64,000 nt of DNA, from assembly GCA_030374805.1 (NCBI GenBank), contig JARGSG010000116.1:1-64000 (forward strand), written 5' to 3'. This DNA comes from Gracilaria gracilis. Its lineage: Eukaryota; Rhodophyta; Florideophyceae; Gracilariales; Gracilariaceae. The translations under genes and the position numbers were made by a program. This document shows positions 54,497 to 64,000 of this stretch, piece after piece (within the stretch, counting starts at the first letter, position 1; every line of letters starts with the position of its first letter). A model generated the notes under the pieces. It was not told the DNA's origin, searched no databases, and saw nothing but the letters and a program-made list of their open reading frames with translations.

Positions 54497-57400
54497 ATGC
54501 CTAATTGCTGCTTTGAAGGCTTCTCATTCTTCTATCGCACCATCCCCGCCATTCAAAGGCACCAAAGAAGATGCCTAAACCGTCTCACCTCCAACAAGCG
54601 TTTCCTCTCCCCCGGCGGCAACGTCCCTCACTTCTCCCCACGCAAAAAGCGTCACAAGTTCACCCCCCCACTCCCACCACCACCTCTACCTCCTCTCTCC
54701 AATCGCCCTTCCGATAACTTCCCCATCGCCGACGACGACTCCTACCACCACCAGTAGCTCTCTCTCTGCGTGCACACCCAAGACGCCTACCATATCGTAG
54801 GCACCCCCGTTTGCTCCCTCTCCCTCTCCTTCTCTCTCCTCAACAACCCCCACCTCGAACGAATGGTCCTCTACATCTCTTCTATCGCTTCCACCCTCGG
54901 CCCCTGCATGGCAGACGAACTCATCTCTCTCCTTCACGACCCCTCCTTCTCCAAGTCAGCCTTCCACAACGCCCTTTCCTCCGCCTCCCAGTATCTCAAA
55001 CTTCAAACAAACCTCTTCCAACACCGAGTCATCAACATCGGTTTCACCCCCACCACCCTCCACGACCCACAGCATCTCTTCACAGCCACCATCTTCCGAA
55101 AGGATGCTATCCAAGTTCTTAAAGAACATCTCGCATTCGCACACTCCGACAACACCTTCTTCCACCACGTCCCCCATACAAAATCCTCCGGCTCTCCCGC
55201 TTTCGCCCACCCCATGGCTTCTTCCCTCGGAAAAGAAGCTGTCCTAGCCCTCAAGCACGCAATCATGCTGTCCTCCAATAACTCCTGCATCTGGCACACC
55301 CCTGAGAACACTGGTATCGACTCTTTCATCGGCTTCGTCCAAGTATACTCCGACAAGTCCTCCACCTCCCTCAAATCCTCTTCCATCACCTCCGAACCCC
55401 TGCACATCACCCTCCTCAACTTCTCCGACTCGTTCCGTCGCAAATGTATCACCGACAACCTCACCCTTCTCGGATACCTTCCAACCTCTTTTAATCTCGC
55501 CACCCCCTCTCAAGACCCCGATACCATCCCCCAAACCTCATCCAGCATCTCCCGCTCTACCAAAATGCAACTCATCCAGAGTGCCATATCCAACCTCCTC
55601 GACCCACTTCTCTCCTCCGGCATCACCGGCTTCCCCTTTCGTGACGCTGATGGCGTGCTACGCCATTGTCACCCGATCATTGCCAGCTACTGCGCAGAAA
55701 TCCCAGAAGCAAAGGACATTCTCGCCATCTCCCACCGCACCCGCCCCAAGCATCCATGCCACCGATGTACCGTCCCACGCTCCGACCTCCACCTACAAAT
55801 TCCATCCCCTCCTCTTCGATCCCAAACCCAGACTCTCGATGCCCGCAAATCACACTCTACCTTCCTCCAAGATGCTGAAGAAAAACTCCTGGCCAGAAAG
55901 CCCAGAATCGCCCGAAACACCAAGGAAAGGGCCGTTGAAGCACTCCACCTCCTTTTCCTAGCAAAGTACTCCTCCCTCTTCGAATCTTATCCTCTCCTCT
56001 CCCCGTACAACATTTTCCCCTTCGAACCACTCCACAACTTTCACCTCGGCATCACCAAGCTCATCAAGCTCGCAGCCATCGCGAGACTCAAGTCAGAATC
56101 ACTCTCCACTACCCCCCGTTTCTCCAAGTCCCGTCGTCCGTTCAACTCCGTCCCCTCCTACACCCTGGAAAACGCTAACACCATCCTCGCCACCATCGAA
56201 AAGCACTGCCCAGCCACAGGACTCCACATCGACTTTTCCTCCTCCGACAACGGTCAAACTCTCAACGGTTTCTTCACTACCGACGGCTTGCGTGGTATGA
56301 TCGAAGCAAAAGACTACCGCTCACTCGACATGGTCTTTCCCTTCATCGGCGCCTTCTTTGACCACTGCTGTGACGAAGTCGATGCAGCTCCCATCAATTC
56401 CGTTTTCACCAAGTGCTCCGATCTTCTCTTCTTCTTCATGAGATACAACAACTCCGCAGAATGGACTGACTCCCGCCTCACCGACCTCCAATTCCAAATC
56501 CGCTCCTTCAAGCTTACAGTTATACTCGTCTTCGGCCCCCGCCACACTTCCAGCCTTGGAACCCTCAAGTTCCATCTCCTCGACCACATCGTCGAGGACA
56601 TTCGCCGCTTCGGAGGCCTCCACTTCAACGATGCCGGCAGATTCGAACACACCCACTCCCTCTTCAAGTCACACTACTCCCAAACCTCAAAGCGCAGGTC
56701 TACCGCACATGAAGAAATCATTAGCGCTATCCATCACTCCAACGCCACCAAAGATCGGAACCCCTTTTCCACCAACCCCTCCATCACTTCCTCCACTCCT
56801 GCCCTCGCCTCTCCCATCCAATCCCGCCAACCCGGTTTGGTCCGTGGTAGAAAAATCATCTCATTCGCTCATCTCATCACCGCCTACAAATTCCTTCACT
56901 CTAATCGTCATTTCAATCCCAAATCTCTACAAGACCTCTTCCCCACCCACACTCTCTCCATCTTCCAACAGATTGGAAACCCCGCCCTCACTTCATTCAT
57001 CACCCTTTTCTCTCTAAGTCCTAAAACTCTCAGAGAACTCTCCCACTCTCCATCGCACCCGAATCACCTTAGTCCACTCCGCTTACGTCGCCGGCGGTTA
57101 TGTCCCATCACTCGACCACTACATTGAAGAGCGGAACAAGCTCGCGCTCCAGGATTCTCCAGTCTCTCTCATCCAACGAATATTTGCCGCCCCGTCCTTC
57201 GGTCCTTCTAAATCCCCAAAGTTCTCTCACGTCCTCCTCGCAGGCACCAGCTCCTCCAACTCCACCCCCATCATCTGGGTCTGCAAACTCATCTCTCTTC
57301 TTCGCTTCACCCTTCCTTCTTCCACTCCATCTTCCAAGGAGTTCACCTTCGTACAGTTCATGGAGCTCGTCCTACCAAGGGACGAAGTCGATGTCATCCT

Positions 57401-57685
57401 CAACTGCGTATGCCTCCGATGGATAACAGACAACGAACATAGCCACACCGCCCTTCCAGTTCCCATCTCCACCCACTCCACATCCGACAACGTTTCTCCA
57501 TGGTTTGGACTCATCCCTTTCTCTTCTATCCTTGGCTCCGTTTATGTTCTCCGCTAGAACTACCCGGCACCCCCTTCAATTCCCGCCTCCATTGGCGTTT
57601 CCATAGATTCTACCTCAACAAATTCTACCGAGATCCACCTCCAGGCCCTACCTCCCACCTCCCGCATAGCACTCATTCCATATGA
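54497..57685 (+). pseudogene. Plavaka/TNP2-like transposase, copy C (nearly complete)
   Basis: The start is ATG 54497, MPNCCFEGFSFF, with a C2HC-type zinc finger. The same frame continues through TAG at 54755-54757 (CAG in copy A) into 785 open codons (54770-57127). Diagnostic segments are VQVYSDKSSTSL, LHITLLNFSDSFRRK, LLGYLP, GFPFRDADGVLRHCHPIIAS, PCHRCTVPRSDL and LHNFHLGITK; these follow the pattern of Plavaka-type fungal transposases, with a paired-cysteine motif after a conserved PE dipeptide. A frameshift near 57030 separates the C-terminal part (RITLVHSAYVAGGYVP to about 57685). Full length would be about 1,060 residues. It would bind the termini and cut the element out in the nucleus. 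The family call is by motif recall, not by search. Confidence 0.8.
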
Positions 57686-57852
57686 TTTTCATAAACCAAT
57701 CGCTACCACCCTCTTACACAGGAAAAATTGGAGATAGGTATGGGATGAAGAAGATATACCACTTCTTCATCATCCCACAGCAACATCCACTCCCCTCACA
57801 GCTACCTCTACTCCTCCCACAGCTACCTCCATTCCTCCCACTCTTATTCACC

Positions 57853-60688
57853 CTACTCTCTCCTCGCTCCTCCTTCTGCTCCATCCGTACCCTCTCCCCG
57901 GTGCCCAACCAAACGACTGAAACTGGGCTCCTCTGGTCGGCACGCTGCTATGTAGCAATCAAGAACCGCTCCAAGTCTCCGCGTAAAATTAGCCATAAAG
58001 TATTCCTCCCTCACCGCTACATATACCTGCTCCCTCGATGAAATCCACAGCCCAACCGTCGCAGTTCTCTCCGTATTTCCAGACACACACCTCGGATCCC
58101 CCTCTAAAAACCGATCGTTTTCAAACCCTTCGCCGTGCTCGTCTCCCACCAATTCCCATGCCACCTTCAATATAACCTCCACTTCCCTCGGCAAATACCT
58201 CCCATACAACGTAGAAAACAAAAGCAGCCTTTGTTCTTCACATCTCACATCCTCGTACATGGTTTTCACCACACACCCAACCCACGCATGAAGTATGGCA
58301 AGGTGCATCACCGTCTCATCCACGTAATGCTTTTCACCACTACATTTGGTCTCCACTGCGTATCTTATGTACTACTTCAACACTGGCACCGCAATTTAAT
58401 TCTTGAAATATTTTTCTTCTTCATCACAGCCCCACGGTGGAGCCTTCCCAGTTGAGCCAGAGTAGGCAAGATCTTTGAAACGGCTCATACCCCACGCACA
58501 CAACTTGTTCATCGCATCTTCTTCACTTCCCATAAGCTTCTCGCGAGCGTCGTCCATCTGCTTCTTCAACTCCTCACCAAGTTCCATCCCCTCGCTAGGC
58601 TTCGTTCGTTTCGCAATCAAATCATATCCCAGTGAAGAGAATAATCTGTCCCGAGCAGCCCGCTTTTGCACCCCAATCACATCGCTTATCGTCTGCTTCA
58701 TCCGCTGCTTCAGATCCTTGTCCGCGCTTACATTCTCCACGCACTCTGGTTTCCTCTCCGCTTCCCTTATCGTCTCCCACGTCTCTCCCATTATTTATGT
58801 CGCGACCACATGCTTCAACAACACATCACTACCACCCTCTGTCGATGGTGTGTACGCCCTCATCTCATATGCAACCTGAATTGGGAACCCATCTTTTTCT
58901 CCCCAACTACAAACATGCTCCCCTCTCTAATTTCTCCCACCGTCTCACTCCTGTTCTTCCAGCTTCTACCAACGTTTTTCGTGTCGAAACCAAGTTTTGA
59001 CGCCTCCCACTTCGCATAATGAAGAATCCTATCATACACAGCCCTTGCGAATCCATAAAAACATTCTTCCACTCCGATATCATACTTTCGACGCCCTCTC
59101 ACCTTCTTTCTTCCACCACCTCGCTTTCTCCTTTTCACTGCCTCCCAAAGACTTTCAAAAACACATTTTGCCGTTTATTTCCCTCCCTCAGCCGTGCCAG
59201 TTTTTCCTGCGTCAGCTTCAAACTCACCATCAATTTATAGTGATCTTCCTTCATATTTCCCAGCTGTCCCTTCAGTGAATTCACCCTCTGAACGAATGCC
59301 GACCGTGGCAATGCGCTTAAGGTCTCCTCATTACCTTCCCGTCTCTTTGTAGATCCCCATTCATCTCCTTGAATTCTACCTCCGCTTTTTCCACGACCGC
59401 CGTCACTTTCGTCTCCCACATCCTTCGGAAGTAAAACGGTGTTGTGCCCTACACGCATCTCTTGGGGCGTTAGTGGCGCCGTCTCCACGACATTCACTTC
59501 CTCAAGCCGTTCTGTTTGTACTTCGTCCTCACCTTCAAAAGCCTTCTCAACCACTGCTGCTGTCCCTCCGACAATTTCCTTGGTTGATCCACCACTTCTA
59601 CGTCAAACCACTCTCCCGTCCACATGTTCTCGTCCCTTATCTCCCGCCTTTTTCACAACTTCAACACCCACCAATCCATGAACCACGCTCCCTATTCTTC
59701 TCTCACTACCCTCCCCTGTTTCACGTTCTGCCATTCGCCGCACACGCCCCACTCCTTCTTTCTCCTGGTTCGCATTCTCTTGCTTGAAACCAATGCTTTC
59801 CTTCTCTGGCCCTCTATTTGGCGTCACAACAACCAAACTCTCCGCTCCTCGCGTCCTCGCCGTGTGACCACATCTCACTGTCTCCCTTTCCCCTTCCACC
59901 TCTTCGGGTACCCCAGCCTTAGGCACTTTATCACCGTTAGTTCCCTTTCTTCCTCGAAGACCCTAACTACCTAATATGGTACTACCCCTTTCAATTGTTC
60001 TTCCCTCGACACTCGTACGAAGCTCTTTACCCTTCCATATCATATCCCCGCTATCGCTCTCCTCTAAAACTTGCGCAGTCTCTGCCCCCCTTTTACGGGC
60101 ATCTCTCTCCCGACCACCACGCAGAATCTTCTTTGGCATACTTCGCTCCGCTCCTATGCTTTTCTTGGCACTAACTTCTTGATCTCGTGCGTTCGCAATA
60201 TGTTTCGTCATTACAATGCTTACCGTTCGCTCCGTCCGCTTCGTTTGCTCCGTTCGCTCCATTCACTCCGATGGTCCGGCCCCAACGCTCATCACCGCAC
60301 CGATGCTCCTCGCCGCACCGTCGCTCATCGCCGCACCGTCGCTCCTCGCCGCACCGACGCTCCTAGCCGCACCGCCGCTCCTCGCCGCACCGTCGCTCCT
60401 CGCCGCACCGACGCTCCTCGCCGCACCGTCGCTCCTCGCCGCACCGTCGCTCCTCGCCGCACCGACGCTCCTCGCCGCACCGTCACTCCTCGCCGCGCCG
60501 TCGCTTCTCGCCGCACCGTCGCTCCTCACCGCACCCTTCCTCTCCTTTTCACGTAAACCACTCCGAAGCGCACGCGTACTACGGGCTGTGCGAACTTCGC
60601 CACTTACCGTTTCGCCACGCCTTCGCCTCTTTGACGCGCGACCGCTAACATCCTCCGAATTCACACCCTTCCTTTTACGTTTCTCCAT
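57853..60688 (-). pseudogene. Gene X of copy C: basic protein with hexapeptide repeats and coiled coil
   Basis: The first ATG (60688) gives MEKRKRKGVNSEDV and a nuclear-localisation-like KRRRRGE. About 13-14 hexapeptide repeats of ARSDGA type follow, encoded by an 18-bp tandem repeat (60284-60530). TGA (60263) and TAG (59963) interrupt the frame. The middle part (59554-59135) has a charged, heptad-like segment near LGNMKEDHYKLMVSLKLTQE. After frame changes near 59138 the C-terminal half runs to 57853. TAA at 58396-58398 and TAG at 58372-58374 match stops at the same positions in copy A. The gene sits between SET and transposase and is convergent with the latter. Function unknown; DNA or chromatin binding is suggested by charge only. 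Confidence 0.58.
60284..60530 (+). repeat. 18-bp minisatellite inside gene X
   Basis: About 13-14 copies of CGCTCCTCGCCGCACCGT (plus-strand form) with small variants at one or two positions. The unit is a multiple of three, so the gene X frame is kept and gains a hexapeptide per unit. The repeat also leaves all six frames open, which explains long spurious frames on both strands. Confidence 0.85.
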
Positions 60689-61144
60689 ATACAATCCTAA
60701 CGGTTCCTCGCGGTTGACGCTGCGCTCACGACGTCTTAGCCGCTGACCGTGATCGAAGGTCACTGGAATCAGAACTGCTCTGCTCTCGACGTGTTTGGCA
60801 CTCGCCGTGATCGAACGTCACCGATCGAGTGCACACCCCCAATCGAGGGGAGTGTGGTGGAAATCACTGAGTGCGGTTTTCTATTTCCCGATTCCGAAAC
60901 GATAAAATTACACCGAAATCTCCATTTCTGAATAGTTCTCATAATGTTAAAAAACGTACAACGTTTTGCATCATATTCGATGCCCTTCACTACATTTTAT
61001 GTATCTTCGTACTTCCGTCTTGCATTTGAGCTGAAGTGTTTTGTTTCTAATTCGTGCTCAACGGCGAAGTTGGAATGCAATAAGTGTCACTTCATTATCG
61101 AGGTTTAGGGTATTGTTTTACATGTAGCTAATTTACTACACCTT
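60689..61144. other. Intergenic region between SET and gene X
   Basis: About 450 bases between the stop of the SET part and the start of gene X. Near 60745-60835 a short motif GTGATCGAA-GTCAC occurs twice, with a related GATCGAGTGCAC string beside it. This could be a regulator-binding repeat in the gene X promoter. The remainder (60900-61140) is AT-rich. In copy A this whole segment is deleted. Confidence 0.4.
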
Positions 61145-64000
61145 CTAATCGATTACTATAATAGGATTTGCCGAAGTACCCCAGCTATACTCTACTCCAT
61201 AATCCGCGAACAACTCCTCTCCCACTTCCAGTTTCTGAAGTGCTTGCATTGCAAGCATTTTGTATTCTCGTAGTTGATGCGGGGTGCGTCCTGTATTTGG
61301 AGTTCTAATGACCCGCACATTTCCAGTCTTTTGTTTCGTCACACCATCCGCAACTGCATCAATGTCCTTATCGCCTTCCATATATTTGGGATCGTTAATC
61401 GTTCCACCCCATGAAAAAGGAGCGGGGACAATCCATACAGGTATTAAACTTACTCCTTGTCTCCTTTCTGGGAGGTTATGGAATATATCGCCGCGGACGT
61501 TAAACTCCATCGCATACTTCCGAAAGCGCTCGGAAGTGGCTCCCAATAAACCTTCACCATATTTCTTGTGTACCTCTTTTCTCTTCGTTAGGTCATGGTA
61601 CACCAGTGTTCCATAGAAGTAACATATATCTTCATTTTCCATGAATTGGCGTGTAGAAAACACCCCCAATCCTGCGCCAGGGTGGCGAATCGTCGACTTC
61701 CCGATACGACAACCGCACATCGTCGCTTCCAGTGCCAACATTGCATTCCAATCTAAAAGCCCCATCCTTCCTTGCAAAGTTTTCGGCCATTCGTGAAGGG
61801 CCTTACGCCTACCAGTCGTGACCAAGCTCTCATCTCGCCACATTGACGCAAGAAAGTCCAAAATATATGTAGGAAACTTTTGATACTGGGGGTAGCCGGA
61901 TGGAGCCTTCCATGATCTCGATAGGCGGACATTTCACTTCGGAAATGAGTTCAACACCCTAATCATAGCATTCCAAACTTCCTGCGTTACCTGGATATCC
62001 GTCTCATTTTCTGGCACGCACAATGAGAATTGAATAATTGCGACGTGCTTAGCATGAGCAAAGCAGTCAGGTTCCGGCTCAAATCCGATGAACCTACGAT
62101 ACTGTTGTAACTCCATGCATGCCATTGCTGTCGAAAACGTGCCCGCAAACAAGTCAACCACAATATCTCCAGCCTGGGAAAACCGACTGATTAGCTCCTT
62201 CAACAATGCCCAAGGTTTCTGTTCGGACCTCACCTTATGTAAAACATAGCCCCCACCTTCCTTCTTTCTATTCCACTGAAGAGTCTCCCCATTAGACATG
62301 GGGGTACCTGGTCAATGAAAATGTGGTACCTTGAGTACCTCGACTGCACGAAGTTGAAGTTCTCATAGTTCACCATCACATGCTGCTGCGCGTAGCTGAG
62401 ACCATTTCGAACTCCATGTACAGCATACTCCATTGCAGGGAAAAGGGAGCACGATCTACGTCCAGGGTTACGCATCGGGTTGTTTTGCGACCGCAAAAAG
62501 TGCATTGGGACCTAGTCCACAACCAATGAACGCCTTGGTACTCCGTTTTCGTCTTTTGCCCCAATGGCAGAAAGTAGACCTCTCCATTGCTGGGCCTGCT
62601 CGAAAGCACTAAAGATCACGAAATGGCCCCCAGGACGTAGCAGTCTTGATAAAAGCTTTGCAGCCTTCTTCATGTCCTGACGGCTCAGTGCATCGTACCA
62701 GCTGTTATTTAGGTTTTTGTTCCCTCGGATGTTGTACGGAGGGTTCATGAGAACCAGTTGAACGTTTCCTAACGGAGACACGCCATCTCTGCGCAACGTG
62801 TCTTCCATCTCTACCATATTTTCACACCCTCAAATGTACAAGCGAAAGTACTTCTCCATCTCCTCCTCACAACTTCGGAAAGCCATTTTGTCATCCAGCG
62901 ACGCAATGGATGGTGGAGGTATTACGCCTACCCCGAACGCTTCGTCACCAGTACTTCCTTTCCCAATGTCGGCCACTATGTTCGTATCACCATCTCCTTC
63001 TTCGCCTCTCCCCTCCTTCGGCTCCGTTGGTTTCCCAATTTTCTCCACCTCCTCCACATCATCTTCAATTTGTATGGCAGGTTCTGGTTTGGATATCGGC
63101 TTTACCCCCATACCAGGGACGTTCACTGATTCTTTCAGTTTCAACGGGCTTATGGCCTCCGTGACGGAGGACACAAGCGAATTCGAGAAACTGTTGAATC
63201 TCTGAGCAAACGCCCGTGATGGGTCTCTGGTAAACGTCTTCAGAACTGTCCATCGTCCTGGTTCGGAAATTGAGAAGAACTTTTCATTCACAATAACCAT
63301 GTTGAGGTCCGAAATGAACTCCTTCGCAAGCATTTGGATGGCAGCATCGATGCCTTGCGGTAAATTCCATGCCCACGCGATGACCTTTGTTTTAGTAACA
63401 GTTTCACATTTGCTTGGTAGCAAGCGCTGGTCGTTATCCCGGTGGAAGAACCCCTCTGCCCTCGTCTCAATCGCTCAAAACTGCATTTCGTCGTACATGA
63501 CTCGGATGAATGGAAGAACCATGACCTCCACGGTAGGGAATCCCAGGAAGTGAGTGAAACCATCCCATTTCGTCGTACATGACTCGGATGAATGGAAGAA
63601 CCATGACCTCCACGGTAGGGAATCCCAGGATGTGAGTGAAACCATCCCATGCCTTCGTTATGAGATGCACACCAAAGCCAACACGCTGAGATTGGAATTT
63701 GTTTGATATTTGGACATTCACAAAAGTTGTGGGATATCCCTTGTCTCCTTTTTTCCTCTTCTGGCCTACAACTCCTTTTTCCATGGAAACTTTCTGAATG
63801 AGCGAGAAAAAGAGAATCCTTTGGAAATGTGTGGCAAGGGTTGTGCCGAAGGGGGGGACCACCCGTCCCACTTGCTCAGGAAGTATAGTCATTGACTTGA
63901 AAAACTCGGTCAAAGTCACATTCTTCGGTATTCCTTTAAAGTTCACCTCGGTATAAGCATCCCAGAAGTCCCTTACACGCCAGTTCCTATCACCGTCTAA
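61145..64000 (-). pseudogene. DNA methyltransferase-SET domain fusion, copy C (5' end outside window)
   Basis: The window edge cuts the gene at about codon 118 by comparison with copy A. The unique N-terminal region is followed by NPPYNIRGN (62734-62745 and on), a helix-rich middle, and DLFAGTFSTAMACMELQ (about 62160-62110): a beta-class DNA methyltransferase. A TGA at 61934 follows FPK, but copy A has TGG there, and the frame continues in C into an intact 238-codon SET part (61861-61145) with GAGLGVFSTRQF, INDPKY and GEELFADYGVEYSW. The SET domain is the kind that transfers methyl groups to lysine. Other lesions in C are an 82-bp duplication (63485-63648), TGA at 62830, TAG at 62512 (also in A) and a frame change near 62300. 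The ancestral protein would be about 1,040 residues. Confidence 0.8.
63485..63648 (-). repeat. 82-bp direct tandem duplication within the methyltransferase gene
   Basis: ATTTCGTCGTACATGACTCG at 63485 recurs at 63567, and the two 82-base units differ by only one or two bases. Copy A has a single unit at the same place. Because 82 is not a multiple of three, the duplication shifts the frame in copy C. Confidence 0.85.

Larger units (their letters stand above)
53957..64000. mobile_element. Plavaka/CACTA-like DNA transposon, copy C (right end outside window)
   Basis: The left terminus reads CGTCGGTGTTATCGGAATGC. Inside, in order, are the transposase (plus), then gene X and the methyltransferase-SET gene (both minus, so transcribed towards the transposase). 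The element continues beyond 64000. By analogy with copy A, another V1/V2/W block and the second terminus should follow about 7 kb further on. It preserves the transposase C-terminal half in one 785-codon frame and an unbroken SET domain, so it is the best copy here, but each gene still has at least one lesion. Confidence 0.8.

Noticed and set aside
54770-57127. A genome-wide code in which UAA/UAG encode glutamine
   Set aside because: The 785-codon transposase frame, the 723-codon G1 gag and the 587-codon G1 pol frame contain many glutamines, all CAA or CAG, and no in-frame UAR. Many UARs in copy A face Trp, Ser or Tyr codons in C. The conserved UARs are kept as a narrower finding.
60071-60746. 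Long plus-strand frames of 161 and 176 codons over the minisatellite
   Set aside because: The 18-bp repeat leaves all frames open. Only the minus-strand frame continues into sequence conserved with gene X of copy A.

Overview
This window looks like repeat-rich eukaryotic DNA. I see no bacterial operons, no rRNA or tRNA genes, and no host gene I could name. Almost everything recognisable is transposable-element sequence: at least four Ty3/gypsy-type LTR retrotransposons and three copies (A, B, C) of one family of large cut-and-paste DNA transposons. The transposase of that family resembles Plavaka/CACTA-type (TNP2-like) enzymes. The host is unresolved; a fungus or an alga with a TE-heavy genome would fit, but that is inference.

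Layout. 1-8235: G1, a minus-strand Ty3/gypsy element with an intact gag frame, a frame-broken pol and a chromodomain. 8236-8817 and 24071-25925: two halves of a plus-strand Ty3/gypsy element (G2), split by transposon A (8818-24070, about 15.3 kb). 25930-28980: little recognisable. 28985-35250: G4, a heavily decayed plus-strand Ty3/gypsy element. 35251-41929: unassigned, with several long minus-strand frames. 41930-51842: G3, a minus-strand Ty3/gypsy element with both LTRs, interrupted by transposon B (about 44700-47282). 51843-53956: mostly blank. 53957 to the window end: transposon C, the best preserved copy, cut off at 64000.

The most interesting content is the cargo of A and C. Read together, the copies show a transposase gene at one end, converging with a two-gene block: a protein with a beta-class DNA (amino-)methyltransferase domain joined in the same reading frame to a SET domain, and a long basic, coiled-coil protein (X) with a hexapeptide repeat. 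Copy A also has its other half, with divergent genes V1, V2 and W; V1 contains a ParB-like motif region. Most of these genes carry stops or frameshifts in any single copy, but the lesions mostly differ between copies, so the ancestral gene plan can be read by comparison. The termini share a terminal inverted repeat and clustered subterminal AAACTAGC motifs, as in CACTA-type elements. A mobile element pairing a DNA methyltransferase with a SET domain suggests an element that may modify its own or its target chromatin; that functional reading is inference.

A second unusual component is a palindrome of about 76 bp, present five times in two distant places. At each place it forms a 'palindrome, AT-rich spacer, palindrome' unit of about 190 bp.
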